Part shown: one piece after another, positions 43,291 through 51,233 of the stretch
Position numbering within the stretch: the stretch's first letter is position 1
How the letters are laid out: every line of letters starts with the position of its first letter
Assembly: GCA_035252115.1 (NCBI GenBank)
Contig: DATFDJ010000194.1
Span: 1-64,000 of the forward strand
Length of the DNA stretch: 64,000 bases
Source of the DNA: Nitrospira_C sp035252115
GTDB lineage: Bacteria > Nitrospirota > Nitrospiria > Nitrospirales > Nitrospiraceae
Direction: 5' to 3'
Position numbers and translations under genes: made by a program
Notes under the pieces: generated by a model
The model's input: the letters and a program-made list of their open reading frames with translations, nothing else
What the model was told of the DNA's origin: nothing
Database searches by the model: none

Positions 43291-43991
43291 GGCTTATGAA
43301 GCCCGCATTCGGTTTTCGCTTGATTCTTCCAGCGGCCGGCACGGGGATCTTCCCCTGGGGCCACAGAGCTTGTGCAATGCGTACAACCGATGCTCGGATA
43401 GTTGCGATCGTGTAACTCGTTGTAGGGCACTTCGTAAACTTTGATGTACGTCCAGACATCCGACCAGGTCCATCGCGCCAGCGGATTGAGCTTCACCAAT
43501 TGAAAGCGAGCGTCCCACTCGACAACCTTGGCGTGGGCCCGCGTCGGCGACTGCTCACGCCTGATGCCGGTGATCCAGGCATCGTAGTCCTTCAGCGCGC
43601 GGGTCAGCGGTTCCAACTTGCGCAGCTCGCAGCAGCGGTCGGGGTCTCTCGCCCACAACGCCTCTCCAAATTGCTGCGCCTGCTTCTGCGGAGTCAACAG
43701 GGATTTCACCTGAAGCACCTGCGCCGGCTTCAACCCATACTGTTGGACGATGCGATCCCTGGTCGTATACGTTTCAGGAAATAAAAAATCAGTGTCCAGG
43801 TACAGCAGGGGAACGGAGGGATCGATTCGATGGACCATGTCCACCAGCACCACGTCTTCCGCGCCGAAACTGCAAGCCAATACGACCTTCGGAGCGTAGC
43901 GCTCGATCGCGGCAGTCAGAATCTCTTGAGGTGGCTTTGTCTCGAGCGACTCGGCCCAGGACTGGATTTCGTCTGTAGAACGCTTCGTCAT
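43287..43991 (-). CDS. cysH: adenylyl-sulfate (APS) reductase, thioredoxin-dependent type
   Basis: Reduces activated sulfate to sulfite. The 234-residue protein has the PP-loop-like SFGAEDVVLVDMV and the catalytic C-terminal ECGLH (Cys229). Cysteines 120-121 (DRCCELRK) and 203/206 (CTHC) form the CC-X81-CxxC pattern of [4Fe-4S]-containing APS reductases; E. coli-type PAPS reductases lack them. So the substrate is predicted to be APS, not PAPS. It overlaps the TrpD-like gene by four bases. Confidence 0.94.
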   Translation of the reverse strand: MTKRSTDEIQSWAESLETKPPQEILTAAIERYAPKVVLACSFGAEDVVLVDMVHRIDPSVPLLYLDTDFLFPETYTTRDRIVQQYGLKPAQVLQVKSLLTPQKQAQQFGEALWARDPDRCCELRKLEPLTRALKDYDAWITGIRREQSPTRAHAKVVEWDARFQLVKLNPLARWTWSDVWTYIKVYEVPYNELHDRNYPSIGCTHCTSSVAPGEDPRAGRWKNQAKTECGLHKP

Positions 43992-44026
43992 CTTCTACCC
44001 GGCATGCATCCTTGACGGCCTTCGCG

Positions 44027-46495
44027 TCATTCCACTTTTTCGACGAGGATCCGAAAATGCGCCGCTTCAGGCCCCAGCGGTTCCTGTGCATGCACGAGAT
44101 GACCGTCGTTCTTGAGGCTCATCGGCACGTTCTTGATCGGCTCACCGGCATCCAGCCACACTTCCAGCTTGTCGCCCGCATCCATCATTTCCAATTTGAG
44201 CTTCGTCTTCACATAATTCATCGGACAGGCCACGCCGCGCAGGTCATAGACGGGAACATCGATCGGTGGAATATCGGGCACAGAAGCGGCAGGAGGCTTC
44301 TCCGCCTCCTTCTCGGCAATCGCCGCAAGCCTGAGATCCTTTCCCATGTGATCCGTTGCGGCGCGGCAGGCGTCCACGAATCCTTTGGCGAAGCCCATCT
44401 TCTCGCACGCAAACTCCGCCGTCGTCTCCTTCGGTCCCAAATCGCCCACTCGCTTCCCAAGTTCACGGTAAGCCGATGGAACGGTGCCCTTTCTCGCAAT
44501 TCGATTTTCGAACTCCAGGAACGTATCGGCATCGGTGGACGGCTCGACGCCTTCCGTGACGAGCAACGCCTTGGCGGCGGCGAGCACGGCCCGGTAGGAC
44601 TTATTCACCGACACGGCATACTGGTGTTTGTCCAACAAGAGCTTGGCCTGATAGAGCTCCTGATCGGCTTCGAGAATCCCGTTCTCGATCATCTCCAGCG
44701 CTCCGCCGGCGCACTCGCCGGGCCCGAGATCCTCAAGCACGAATTCCTCCTCTCCTTCCCAGTCATAATAGAACGTCGGATCGTCGGCAAACGAGGGAGC
44801 GATGGTGTAGGGAATCAATTCGTCTTTGAGCACGTTCTTGCCCACACGGTCAATAAAAGATGGAAGCTTTTCACCGATCTTGCGATCACGCCGATACACG
44901 TCAATCAAATGGGTAATCGCCGCCGGCACCGCCTTGGCCGGCAACTTGACGGTCATTTGCCCGATTTTTGCCGTCCCATTGACCGTGCCGCCCAGGTGCA
45001 ACTCGTAGAACGGCGCGGTATGTTGGCCGAACCGCTTGCCGACTCCATGCAGGCCGATGGTCGCGATGTGATGTTGGGCGCAGGAGTTATGGCATCCACT
45101 GATTTTGACGCTGACGTCGCTCAAATCGTCCGGAACTCGTCCGGCAGGAAATACTTCCGCCAATGCACGGGCCAGCCCTTTCGATGAGGTAATGCCCAAC
45201 CCGCAGGTATCGGTTCCCGGGCAGGCGATGATATCTTCCACGAGTTCGGCCCCCGGGTCGGAGAGCCCGTGAGCGGCAAGTTCCTCATACAGGTCGGCGA
45301 TCTTGGATTCGGGGATCCATCGGACGATCATGTTCTGATTGATCGTCGTGCGGATGTTTCCGTTCGAATAACGTTCGGCGAGACCGGCGACGAACCACAT
45401 CTGCTCGGAGGTCAGATCGCCCATGAACAACTTCACGACCGCCGCCACATATCCTTCTTGTTTCTGACGGACGACGTTCGTGCGCTTCCACATTTCGAAC
45501 GGCGTTTCTTGATGCCCGTTCAGCCGTCCGCTCTCTTCCGTCCCGTTTCCACTCGAACCGTTCCGAGTCGGCATGATCAATGGAGTCGGCTCGTCTTCGT
45601 GACGAAGTAATTTTACCGGCTCCTGTGAGGGCCGCGCATACCCCATTGCGCCATAGGCTTCTTCCCACCGCCGCTTGAATTCGGCAAAGCCGAGTTTTTC
45701 GATGACGAATTTCATGCGGGCCTTGTTTCGATTCTTACGATTGCCAAGCGTATCGAACACTTTGATGACGGCTTCGATGCTCGGAATGAGTTCATCCATG
45801 GGCGTGAACTCGCGCAACACTTGAGCGATCCGGGGGGCCGATCCCAATCCGCCGCCGGCTACCATGCGGAAGCCGATCGTCCCGTCCTCTTTTTTGGCGG
45901 CAAGCAGGCCGATGTCATGAATCGGCGTCAGCGCGCAATCCCGCTGGCAACCGGAAAAGGCGATCTTGAACTTCCGAGGAAGACTTTGATTCAGCGGGTT
46001 GCGCAAAAGATGGTACGCCACTGTCTTTGCATACGGCGTGATGTCAAAGACTTCCCCCCGGCAGACGCCGGCCAGGTGGCATCCGGTCACATTGCGGACG
46101 GTGTTGGCGCACGCCTCGCGCGTCGTCAATCCGACCTCTGCCAATCCGCGCATAATGGTTGGGACATTTTTCAGCTCGACAAAATGCAATTGGATGTCCT
46201 GACGCGTCGTCACATGCCCTACTCCCGTCGCATAGCGCTCTGCCAACTCGCCAATACGGCGCAATTGATTGGCCGTCAGGCCGCCGAATGGAATCTTGAT
46301 ACGCACCATCTGCACGCCGGCCTGGCGTTGTCCATAGATGCCGTACTGCAGGCGAAAAGGTTTGAACAAATCGCTCACGATCTCGCCGGACAGCATCCGC
46401 CCGGCTTCGTGCTCGAACGTCTCAATTTCCTCGGCGACGGCCGGAGGAATGGGTTGCGTTTCGATCGGGATGGGACTCAACGTTTTCGGACTCAT
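44027..46495 (-). CDS. siroheme sulfite/nitrite reductase fused to HEPN-like and TusA-like domains
   Basis: An 822-residue fusion. Residues 1-590 are a two-half ferredoxin-type sulfite/nitrite reductase. The second half has the siroheme-[4Fe-4S] ligands CPGTDTC (Cys425, Cys431) and SGCHNSC (Cys468, Cys472). The first half also has CX5C (Cys139, Cys145, in TGCHLAGVC) and CX3C (Cys183, Cys187, in SGCQRDC). Residues about 600-720 are all-helical and HEPN-like (VSVNKSYRAVLAAAKALLV). Residues about 745-822 are TusA-like (YDLRGVACPMNYVKTKLKLE, Cys757). The ATG at 46495 has GAGG six bases upstream. In this operon sulfite is the likely substrate, with nitrite possible. Confidence 0.93.
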   Translation of the reverse strand: MSPKTLSPIPIETQPIPPAVAEEIETFEHEAGRMLSGEIVSDLFKPFRLQYGIYGQRQAGVQMVRIKIPFGGLTANQLRRIGELAERYATGVGHVTTRQDIQLHFVELKNVPTIMRGLAEVGLTTREACANTVRNVTGCHLAGVCRGEVFDITPYAKTVAYHLLRNPLNQSLPRKFKIAFSGCQRDCALTPIHDIGLLAAKKEDGTIGFRMVAGGGLGSAPRIAQVLREFTPMDELIPSIEAVIKVFDTLGNRKNRNKARMKFVIEKLGFAEFKRRWEEAYGAMGYARPSQEPVKLLRHEDEPTPLIMPTRNGSSGNGTEESGRLNGHQETPFEMWKRTNVVRQKQEGYVAAVVKLFMGDLTSEQMWFVAGLAERYSNGNIRTTINQNMIVRWIPESKIADLYEELAAHGLSDPGAELVEDIIACPGTDTCGLGITSSKGLARALAEVFPAGRVPDDLSDVSVKISGCHNSCAQHHIATIGLHGVGKRFGQHTAPFYELHLGGTVNGTAKIGQMTVKLPAKAVPAAITHLIDVYRRDRKIGEKLPSFIDRVGKNVLKDELIPYTIAPSFADDPTFYYDWEGEEEFVLEDLGPGECAGGALEMIENGILEADQELYQAKLLLDKHQYAVSVNKSYRAVLAAAKALLVTEGVEPSTDADTFLEFENRIARKGTVPSAYRELGKRVGDLGPKETTAEFACEKMGFAKGFVDACRAATDHMGKDLRLAAIAEKEAEKPPAASVPDIPPIDVPVYDLRGVACPMNYVKTKLKLEMMDAGDKLEVWLDAGEPIKNVPMSLKNDGHLVHAQEPLGPEAAHFRILVEKVE

Positions 46496-46503
46496 GGGTA
46501 ACC

Positions 46504-46950
46504 TCAAATGTGATACATCAGGACGCTTTTTTGTTCGATAAGGCGCAACTGCTCAGCCAACGTTTCGATCGTGATGGCTTCCAACACTCGACGTTCGGCT
46601 TCGTGGACACGTTCCCAGACCGTTTCCAGCAGCAGTTGCGCTTTGCTTTTTCGTCCGAATGGAGAGTGTCCATTCATGCTCCGGAACAGAAAGGGGCTAT
46701 CGAGCGCCTCAAGAATGTCCGCGACGGAAATCTCGGAGGCCTCCTTGGCAAGGACGTAGCCACCTTGAGCACCTCGCAAGCTCGACACGAGACCCGCATT
46801 CTTCATGGCGTGAAGGACCTGTTCCAGGAATCTCGCAGGAATTCCTTGGCGTCGCGCAATGGCTTTGGCTTGGATTGGAGAAGTACCGCTCTGCATGGCA
46901 AGATCCACGGCCGCCATAATTCCATAGGTAGAGCGTTGAGATACCTTCAT
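46504..46950 (-). CDS. Rrf2 family regulator of the cys operon
   Basis: A 148-residue winged-helix repressor of the Rrf2 family (MKVSQRSTYGIMAAVDLAM, AKAIARRQGIPARFLEQVLHAMKNAGLVSSLRGAQGGYVLA). It contains no cysteine, so it cannot hold the Fe-S cluster of IscR/NsrR and resembles CymR, which senses cysteine supply through a partner. It is the first gene of the sulfur assimilation run and ends eight bases before the reductase gene start. A palindrome just upstream is its probable operator. Confidence 0.9.
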   Translation of the reverse strand: MKVSQRSTYGIMAAVDLAMQSGTSPIQAKAIARRQGIPARFLEQVLHAMKNAGLVSSLRGAQGGYVLAKEASEISVADILEALDSPFLFRSMNGHSPFGRKSKAQLLLETVWERVHEAERRVLEAITIETLAEQLRLIEQKSVLMYHI

Positions 46951-46958
46951 ATATGAGT

Positions 46959-46972
46959 ATTCCGGTCGGAAT
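46959..46972. promoter_or_regulatory. palindromic operator ATTCCG-GT-CGGAAT
   Basis: A perfect inverted repeat ATTCCG/CGGAAT with a two-base spacer, eight bases upstream of the Rrf2 start and just after the predicted transcription start of the promoter at 46984-47013. This position suits autorepression of the cys operon by the Rrf2 protein. Binding is inferred. Confidence 0.6.
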
Positions 46973-46983
46973 TAAACATCCAC

Positions 46984-47013
46984 TTTGTACCCTCTATAAG
47001 AGCCGACTGTCAA
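46984..47013 (-). promoter_or_regulatory. sigma-70 promoter of the rrf2-cys operon
   Basis: On the minus strand TTGACA (47013-47008) and TACAAA (46989-46984) are separated by 18 bases. The expected start point falls near 46977, only some 27 bases before the rrf2 ATG, so the leader is short and no ribosome binding site is evident. Confidence 0.6.
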
Positions 47014-47350
47014 GCCCTTGTAGGACCATTAAACGCCTTAAAGAAAGTCGATGACAAAAGTACGTCGACATCATCACTTTTTCATGGATGATGGAACGCC
47101 ATCGGTTCTCAGTGAGAACGATGAGTGATGTCGTGATTCCTGGAACAGAAAATAGAAATCGAAAGGGATGCCGCTTTCCCCACGCAGGCTGAAAATTGGG
47201 AAACCAATGTTCCAAACTCCTCGGTTGAAATGTGCAACTCACAAATGATCTCGTTTGCCGCACAATCCATGATCCACATGAACGAGATTTCTCCGTTGAC
47301 ATAAAATCGGCTCTGGGCAATAATCCGGCCCTCTTCGTCTTGGTACCCTC
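47014..47350. other. intergenic region upstream of the Fis-type regulator
   Basis: About 340 bases between the cys promoter and the divergent regulator. No RNA gene, long repeat or convincing promoter is visible. An antisense frame across part of it has no protein-like features. Confidence 0.5.
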
Positions 47351-47938
47351 ATGACGCTCTCTTCATCCGTATTCAGTGTATTGTTGATTAGCGGCGATAC
47401 AGACATCCAAACCCAGTTCAAGCAACTCTTCAAAGATGCGTCGCTGACGACCGCGAGAGACGTATCTTCCCTTCCCAGAGAAACCGCAAAACGGTCCTTC
47501 GACGCGATCATCGTGGAATCGAAAGCCGGTTCGCATGAAACGGGTGTCGGCTTACCCGGTCACATCGATGTCAACCATTCGGTCCTTATCATCGGCTCCA
47601 GAACCGTCCTGCGCCGGGCTTCGAAGTTCATGCAGACGCTGAATCGTATCCGGCACGTTGGGAACGGGCAACCGGCCCCCTCCCTGGAGGACTTTCTTGA
47701 ATGGAAAATGGGTGATTTCGTGAAAGGCATGCGAAACGGAGCGGGGCGCAACCTCCATCCTATGCTCATTTCCGCAATCGAACGCCCGCTCATTACTCGG
47801 GCGCTTCAGGAAACGAAGGGGAATCAGATCCAAGCGGCTGAACTGCTCGGATTGAATCGCAACACGCTGCGGAAAAAAATCCACCAGCTTCACATTCCGA
47901 TCAAACGCGGGCGCAGCGCTTCCGTGCGGGATGCCTGA
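47351..47938 (+). CDS. Fis-type regulator with a degenerate receiver-like domain
   Basis: A 195-residue putative DNA-binding protein. The N-terminal ~85 residues look like a response-regulator fold (VFSVLLISGDTDIQTQFKQLF ... SFDAIIVESKAG), but the phospho-acceptor Asp position holds IIVES (Glu56), and the usual PxxGxE pattern is gone, so phosphorylation is unlikely. The C-terminal ~45 residues are a Fis helix-turn-helix (LITRALQETKGNQIQAAELLGLNRNTLRKKIHQLHI) as in NtrC. There is no sigma-54 AAA+ domain between them. Targets unknown; it may act with the HU protein encoded next. Confidence 0.83.
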   Translation: MTLSSSVFSVLLISGDTDIQTQFKQLFKDASLTTARDVSSLPRETAKRSFDAIIVESKAGSHETGVGLPGHIDVNHSVLIIGSRTVLRRASKFMQTLNRIRHVGNGQPAPSLEDFLEWKMGDFVKGMRNGAGRNLHPMLISAIERPLITRALQETKGNQIQAAELLGLNRNTLRKKIHQLHIPIKRGRSASVRDA

Positions 47939-48010
47939 CGGTTCTTTGAGAGTGGGCGCAGTTCGGGAATGGATTTCAAACCAATCACTTTAACGGACAG
48001 GAGGGACACG

Positions 48011-48283
48011 ATGACCAAGGAAGAACTGATTGCAAAGATGGCAGCGTCCGCGGGCATTACCAAGGTAGCAGCGGGAAACGCGCTCCAAGCCTTCACCGGT
48101 GCTGTGACGTCGTCCTTGAAGAAAGGACAGCGTGTTTCATTGGTGAATTTCGGCACATTTACCATTTCCCGGCGAAAGGCTCGCCTCGGGCGCAATCCAA
48201 GGACGGGTGAAACCCTCCGTATCCCGGCCGCAAAAGTACCCAAGTTTTCAGCCGGGAAGGTATTGAAGTCGGCGGTGCGATAA
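48011..48283 (+). CDS. HU family DNA-binding protein
   Basis: A 90-residue HU-type protein with AGGAGGG six bases before its ATG. It shows MTKEELIAKMAASAGITKVAAGNALQAF, VSLVNFGTFTISRRKARLGRNPRTG and the intercalating RNPRTG, then VPKFSAGKVLKSAVR. It is the second HU paralogue in the window (the other is at 23581) and is more HU-like. A long hairpin terminator follows. Confidence 0.93.
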   Translation: MTKEELIAKMAASAGITKVAAGNALQAFTGAVTSSLKKGQRVSLVNFGTFTISRRKARLGRNPRTGETLRIPAAKVPKFSAGKVLKSAVR

Positions 48284-48306
48284 GCCGAGCCTTCAGTCCC
48301 ACCTCA

Positions 48307-48350
48307 ATGCAAAAGGAGAAGGGGCAGCGGAGCCCCTTCTCCTTTTGCAT
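48307..48350 (+). terminator. long hairpin terminator after HU
   Basis: ATGCAAAAGGAGAAGGGGC and its perfect complement form a 19 bp stem with a six-base loop (AGCGGA). It begins 24 bases after the HU stop and precedes a T-rich TTTCTT. Confidence 0.85.
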
Positions 48351-48398
48351 TTCTTGACACGTAACTTGGCGCTATATTAGCATGCCCATCCGGACGAT

Positions 48399-48473
48399 AG
48401 GCGCGTAGCTCAGGGGGAGAGCGCTACCTTGACACGGTAGAGGTCGACGGTTCAAGACCGTCCGCGCCTACCA
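48399..48473 (+). tRNA. tRNA-Val (GAC anticodon)
   Basis: A complete cloverleaf: acceptor AGGCGCG/CGCGCCT, D arm GCTC...GAGC, anticodon loop TTGACAC with anticodon GAC and stem CTACC/GGTAG, T arm GACGG-TTCAAGA-CCGTC, discriminator A and encoded CCA. Reads GUC/GUU valine codons. A TTGACA at 48354-48359 may be its -35 box, with TATTAG 15 bases later as a poor -10. Confidence 0.96.
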
Positions 48474-48482
48474 CCCGGCGGA

Positions 48483-48524
48483 GGGCATCCGTTTGCCTCT
48501 TGGAGGCGGGTGCCTTTGTTATTT
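48483..48524 (+). terminator. imperfect hairpin with T-rich tail between tRNA-Val and thrS
   Basis: GGCATCCG...GCCTC and GAGGC..GGGTGCC form a bulged stem around a TTG loop, followed by TTTGTTATTTT. It may end the tRNA transcript, or act as an attenuator in the thrS leader. No T-box motif is seen. Confidence 0.45.
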
Positions 48525-48531
48525 TGAGGAG

Positions 48532-48552
48532 ATGGAATTCTTACGCAAATAA
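48532..48552 (+). CDS. six-codon leader ORF (MEFLRK) coupled to thrS
   Basis: An ATG preceded by TTGAGGAG opens a six-codon frame, MEFLRK, whose TAA overlaps the thrS ATG (TAATG). thrS itself has no SD immediately upstream, so ribosomes probably enter through this minicistron or reinitiate from it. It contains no threonine codons, so it is not a classical attenuator peptide. Confidence 0.45.
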   Translation: MEFLRK

Positions 48553-50480
48553 TGAAAATCACACTGAAAGATGGGGCCAGCCGGGATTTGGATACCGGCG
48601 AAACAGCCGGCAACGCGCTCGCCGCACTCGGCGTACAGGATAGGCTGGTCTTGGCGGCAAAGGTCAACGGTCAGGTCGTGGACCTTTCCAAACCGCTTTC
48701 CGAAGACGCCACGATAGAACCCCTCCGGTTTGACAGCGCCGAAGGTCGGGACGTCTACCGCCATAGCAGCACCCATATTATGGCGCAGGCGGTGAAGGAA
48801 CTCTTTCCCTCCGCCCAACTCACCATCGGCCCTGCGCTCGAAGACAGTTTCTATTATGACTTCGCATTCGAGCGAACCTTCACACCCGAAGATCTTGAAA
48901 AGATCGAGACCCGAGCTCATGACATCATCAAGCGCGATCTGCCGATCAGCAGAAGAGAATTGTCGAAACAGGAAGCGATCGACTTCTTTAAAATGCGCGG
49001 AGAAGACTATAAGGTCGAACTCATTCAAGGATTTCCGGAAGAAGAGTCGATTTCAGTCTACGCCCAAGGCGACTTTGTCGACCTCTGCCGTGGTCCTCAT
49101 CTTCCCCGTACCGGGCAGGTCGGGGCGCTCAAGTTGCTGACGACAGCCGGAGCTTACTGGCGCGGTGACGAACGCAATCCCATGCTGCAACGGATCTACG
49201 GAACCTCGTTTCCGACCCAGTCGGAATTGGACAAGCATCTCGCCCGGCTCGATGAGATCAAGCGGCGGGACCATCGCAAAGTTGGGAAGGAACTCGATCT
49301 GATCACCATTCAGGATGAAATCGGCCCCGGTCTGGTCCTCTGGCATCCCAAGGGCGCCGCCATCCGGCTGCTGATCGAAAATTTCTGGCGCGAGCAGCAT
49401 ATCAAGGACGGCTACGAACTGGTCTATTCGCCGCACGTAGCCCGTCTCGATCTCTGGAAAACCAGCGGCCATGTAGATTACTACCGCGACAACATGTTTG
49501 CCCCGATGAAGGTGGAGGGCAGCGAGTATCAATTGAAGCCCATGAACTGTCCCTACCACATCATGATTTACAAATCGCACTTGCGCAGCTATCGAGACCT
49601 GCCCATCCGGTACGGCGAACTGGGGACGGTGTATCGCTACGAGCGAACGGGTGTGCTGCACGGCTTATTACGGGTGCGGGGATTCACGCAGGACGACGCG
49701 CACTTGTTCTGTCGTCCCGATCAGATAGAGACCGAAGTCAGCCGCGTTCTGGACTTCACGTTTTTCATGTTACGGACCTTCGGCTTCGAGGAATTCGAGG
49801 TCTTTCTCTCCACCAGACCCAAGGAATCCGTCGGGGCAGAGGAGCATTGGACCCTTGCGACGAGCGCATTGGAAGCGGCGCTCAAGAACCGAAACATTGC
49901 CTATCGGTTGGATCCGGGCGGGGGAGCCTTTTACGGGCCCAAGATCGATATCAAGATCAGGGATGCCTTGGGCCGTTCATGGCAATGTTCCACGGTACAA
50001 ATCGATTTCAATAATCCGGAGCGATTCGATCTGACCTATATCGAGGAAGACGGCAAGGCCCATCAGCCGATCATGATTCACCGGGCCTTGTTGGGGTCCA
50101 TCGAACGGTTCTTCGGCATTTTGATCGAACACTACGGCGGCGCCTTCCCCGTCTGGCTCGCTCCCGTCCAAGCGGTCGTGATGGCCATTACGGACAAGCA
50201 GCGTGACTATGTGGCGAACGTCTCCCAAGAGATGAAGGCCGCGGGCTTCCGCATTGAAGCGGACCTCCGTAACGAAAAAATCGGTTTCAAGATCCGCGAA
50301 GCGGAAAAGGCCAAGACGCCTTTTATGTTCGTGGCCGGAGAAAGAGAAGTACAGAGCAACACGTTGTCGGTCAGAGGGCGGAGCGGAGCCAATCTCGGAA
50401 GCATGACCGTCGCAGGGGCGGTCGATTTGCTGAAGACCGAGGTCGCTCGCGCCAGGCAGCCATTATCACCCACATCATGA
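48552..50480 (+). CDS. thrS: threonyl-tRNA synthetase
   Basis: Charges tRNA-Thr. The 642-residue class II enzyme has the TGS domain (MKITLKDGASRDLDTGETAGN, residues 1-60), the SAD editing domain with HSSTHIMAQAVKELFP and the zinc/hydrolysis residues HxxxH and CRGPHLP, and the catalytic core with MNCPYHIMIYKS, RYGELGTVYRYERTGVLHGLLRVRGFTQDDAHLF and PVWLAPVQAVVM at the start of the anticodon-binding domain. It heads thrS-infC-rpmI-rplT. Confidence 0.97.
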   Translation: MKITLKDGASRDLDTGETAGNALAALGVQDRLVLAAKVNGQVVDLSKPLSEDATIEPLRFDSAEGRDVYRHSSTHIMAQAVKELFPSAQLTIGPALEDSFYYDFAFERTFTPEDLEKIETRAHDIIKRDLPISRRELSKQEAIDFFKMRGEDYKVELIQGFPEEESISVYAQGDFVDLCRGPHLPRTGQVGALKLLTTAGAYWRGDERNPMLQRIYGTSFPTQSELDKHLARLDEIKRRDHRKVGKELDLITIQDEIGPGLVLWHPKGAAIRLLIENFWREQHIKDGYELVYSPHVARLDLWKTSGHVDYYRDNMFAPMKVEGSEYQLKPMNCPYHIMIYKSHLRSYRDLPIRYGELGTVYRYERTGVLHGLLRVRGFTQDDAHLFCRPDQIETEVSRVLDFTFFMLRTFGFEEFEVFLSTRPKESVGAEEHWTLATSALEAALKNRNIAYRLDPGGGAFYGPKIDIKIRDALGRSWQCSTVQIDFNNPERFDLTYIEEDGKAHQPIMIHRALLGSIERFFGILIEHYGGAFPVWLAPVQAVVMAITDKQRDYVANVSQEMKAAGFRIEADLRNEKIGFKIREAEKAKTPFMFVAGEREVQSNTLSVRGRSGANLGSMTVAGAVDLLKTEVARARQPLSPTS

Positions 50481-50490
50481 GAGGTGGCTT

Positions 50491-51000
50491 ATCGTTCCCA
50501 AATTGCGCGTGAACCGCGAAATCAGAGTCCGCGAAGTCAGAGTCATCGGTCCGGAGGGCGAGCAGCTCGGTATCCTTCCCACCCCGGAGGCGTTCCGCCA
50601 GGCTCAGGACAGCGGGTATGACCTCGTCGAAGTGGCGCCCACATCGGTCCCTCCCGTTTGCCGCATCATGGACTACGGGAAATACAAATATGAATTGAGC
50701 AAGAAGGACCATCAAAACCGCCGTCACCAAAAATCGACACAGGTCAAGGAGATCAAGCTCCGACCCCGGACCGACAAGCACGATCTCGAAATCAAGGTCC
50801 GGCAGATCAAATCGTTCTTGCAAGAGGGGAACAAGACAAAGGTGACTCTGACCTATCGCGGCAGAGAGATGGCGAATCAGGAGATGGGCCGGACAGTGAT
50901 GAATTCGGTTATCGAACAATTGTCCGAGAGCGGCACGATCGAATACGCCCCGCGCATGGAAGGCCGCAGTCTTATTATGATCGTCGCGCCGAAGAACTAA
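50491..51000 (+). CDS. infC: translation initiation factor IF-3 with ATC start
   Basis: Prevents premature subunit joining and discriminates start codons. The frame has no ATG near the N-terminus. ATC at 50491 has GAGGTGG about five bases upstream and gives a 169-residue protein starting (M)VPKLRVNREIRVREVRVIGPEGEQLGI, a full N-domain; the alternative TTG at 50503 has a poor SD and clips the N-terminus. AUU/AUC starts are the rule for infC in many bacteria and give autoregulation through IF-3's own discrimination. The C-domain (KVTLTYRGREMANQEMG) is normal. Confidence 0.92.
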   Translation: MVPKLRVNREIRVREVRVIGPEGEQLGILPTPEAFRQAQDSGYDLVEVAPTSVPPVCRIMDYGKYKYELSKKDHQNRRHQKSTQVKEIKLRPRTDKHDLEIKVRQIKSFLQEGNKTKVTLTYRGREMANQEMGRTVMNSVIEQLSESGTIEYAPRMEGRSLIMIVAPKN

Positions 51001-51029
51001 TCGTCCAACCAACCAGAGGATGCAGCATC

Positions 51030-51224
51030 ATGAAAGCGAAGTCACACAGCGGGGCCAGCAAGCGATTTAAGAAGACGGGGACCGGCAAGTTCGTCAGAAA
51101 AAAAGCCGGGAAACGGCATATTCTGACCAGCAAGAATCGGGAGCGCAAGCGTCGATTGAGCGGTATGGTGGTCGTGGATCGGACGAAGGAAGCCGCATTG
51201 GGAAGACTGCTGCCCTATAAATAG
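51030..51224 (+). CDS. rpmI: 50S ribosomal protein L35
   Basis: Small basic ribosomal protein, 64 residues: MKAKSHSGASKRFKKTGTGKFVRKKAGKRHILTSKNRERKRRL is close to the family consensus. It lies 29 bases after infC and upstream of rplT in the canonical order. Confidence 0.97.
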   Translation: MKAKSHSGASKRFKKTGTGKFVRKKAGKRHILTSKNRERKRRLSGMVVVDRTKEAALGRLLPYK

Positions 51225-51233
51225 AGAGTGGAG

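Noticed and set aside
44012..45187. 391-codon open frame on the plus strand
   Set aside because: Antisense to the sulfite reductase gene, which has all cluster motifs; shadow of GC-rich codon usage.
48354..48552. T-box or other tRNA-sensing riboswitch before thrS
   Set aside because: No T-box consensus or specifier-loop structure is visible; the tRNA-Val gene occupies most of the region.
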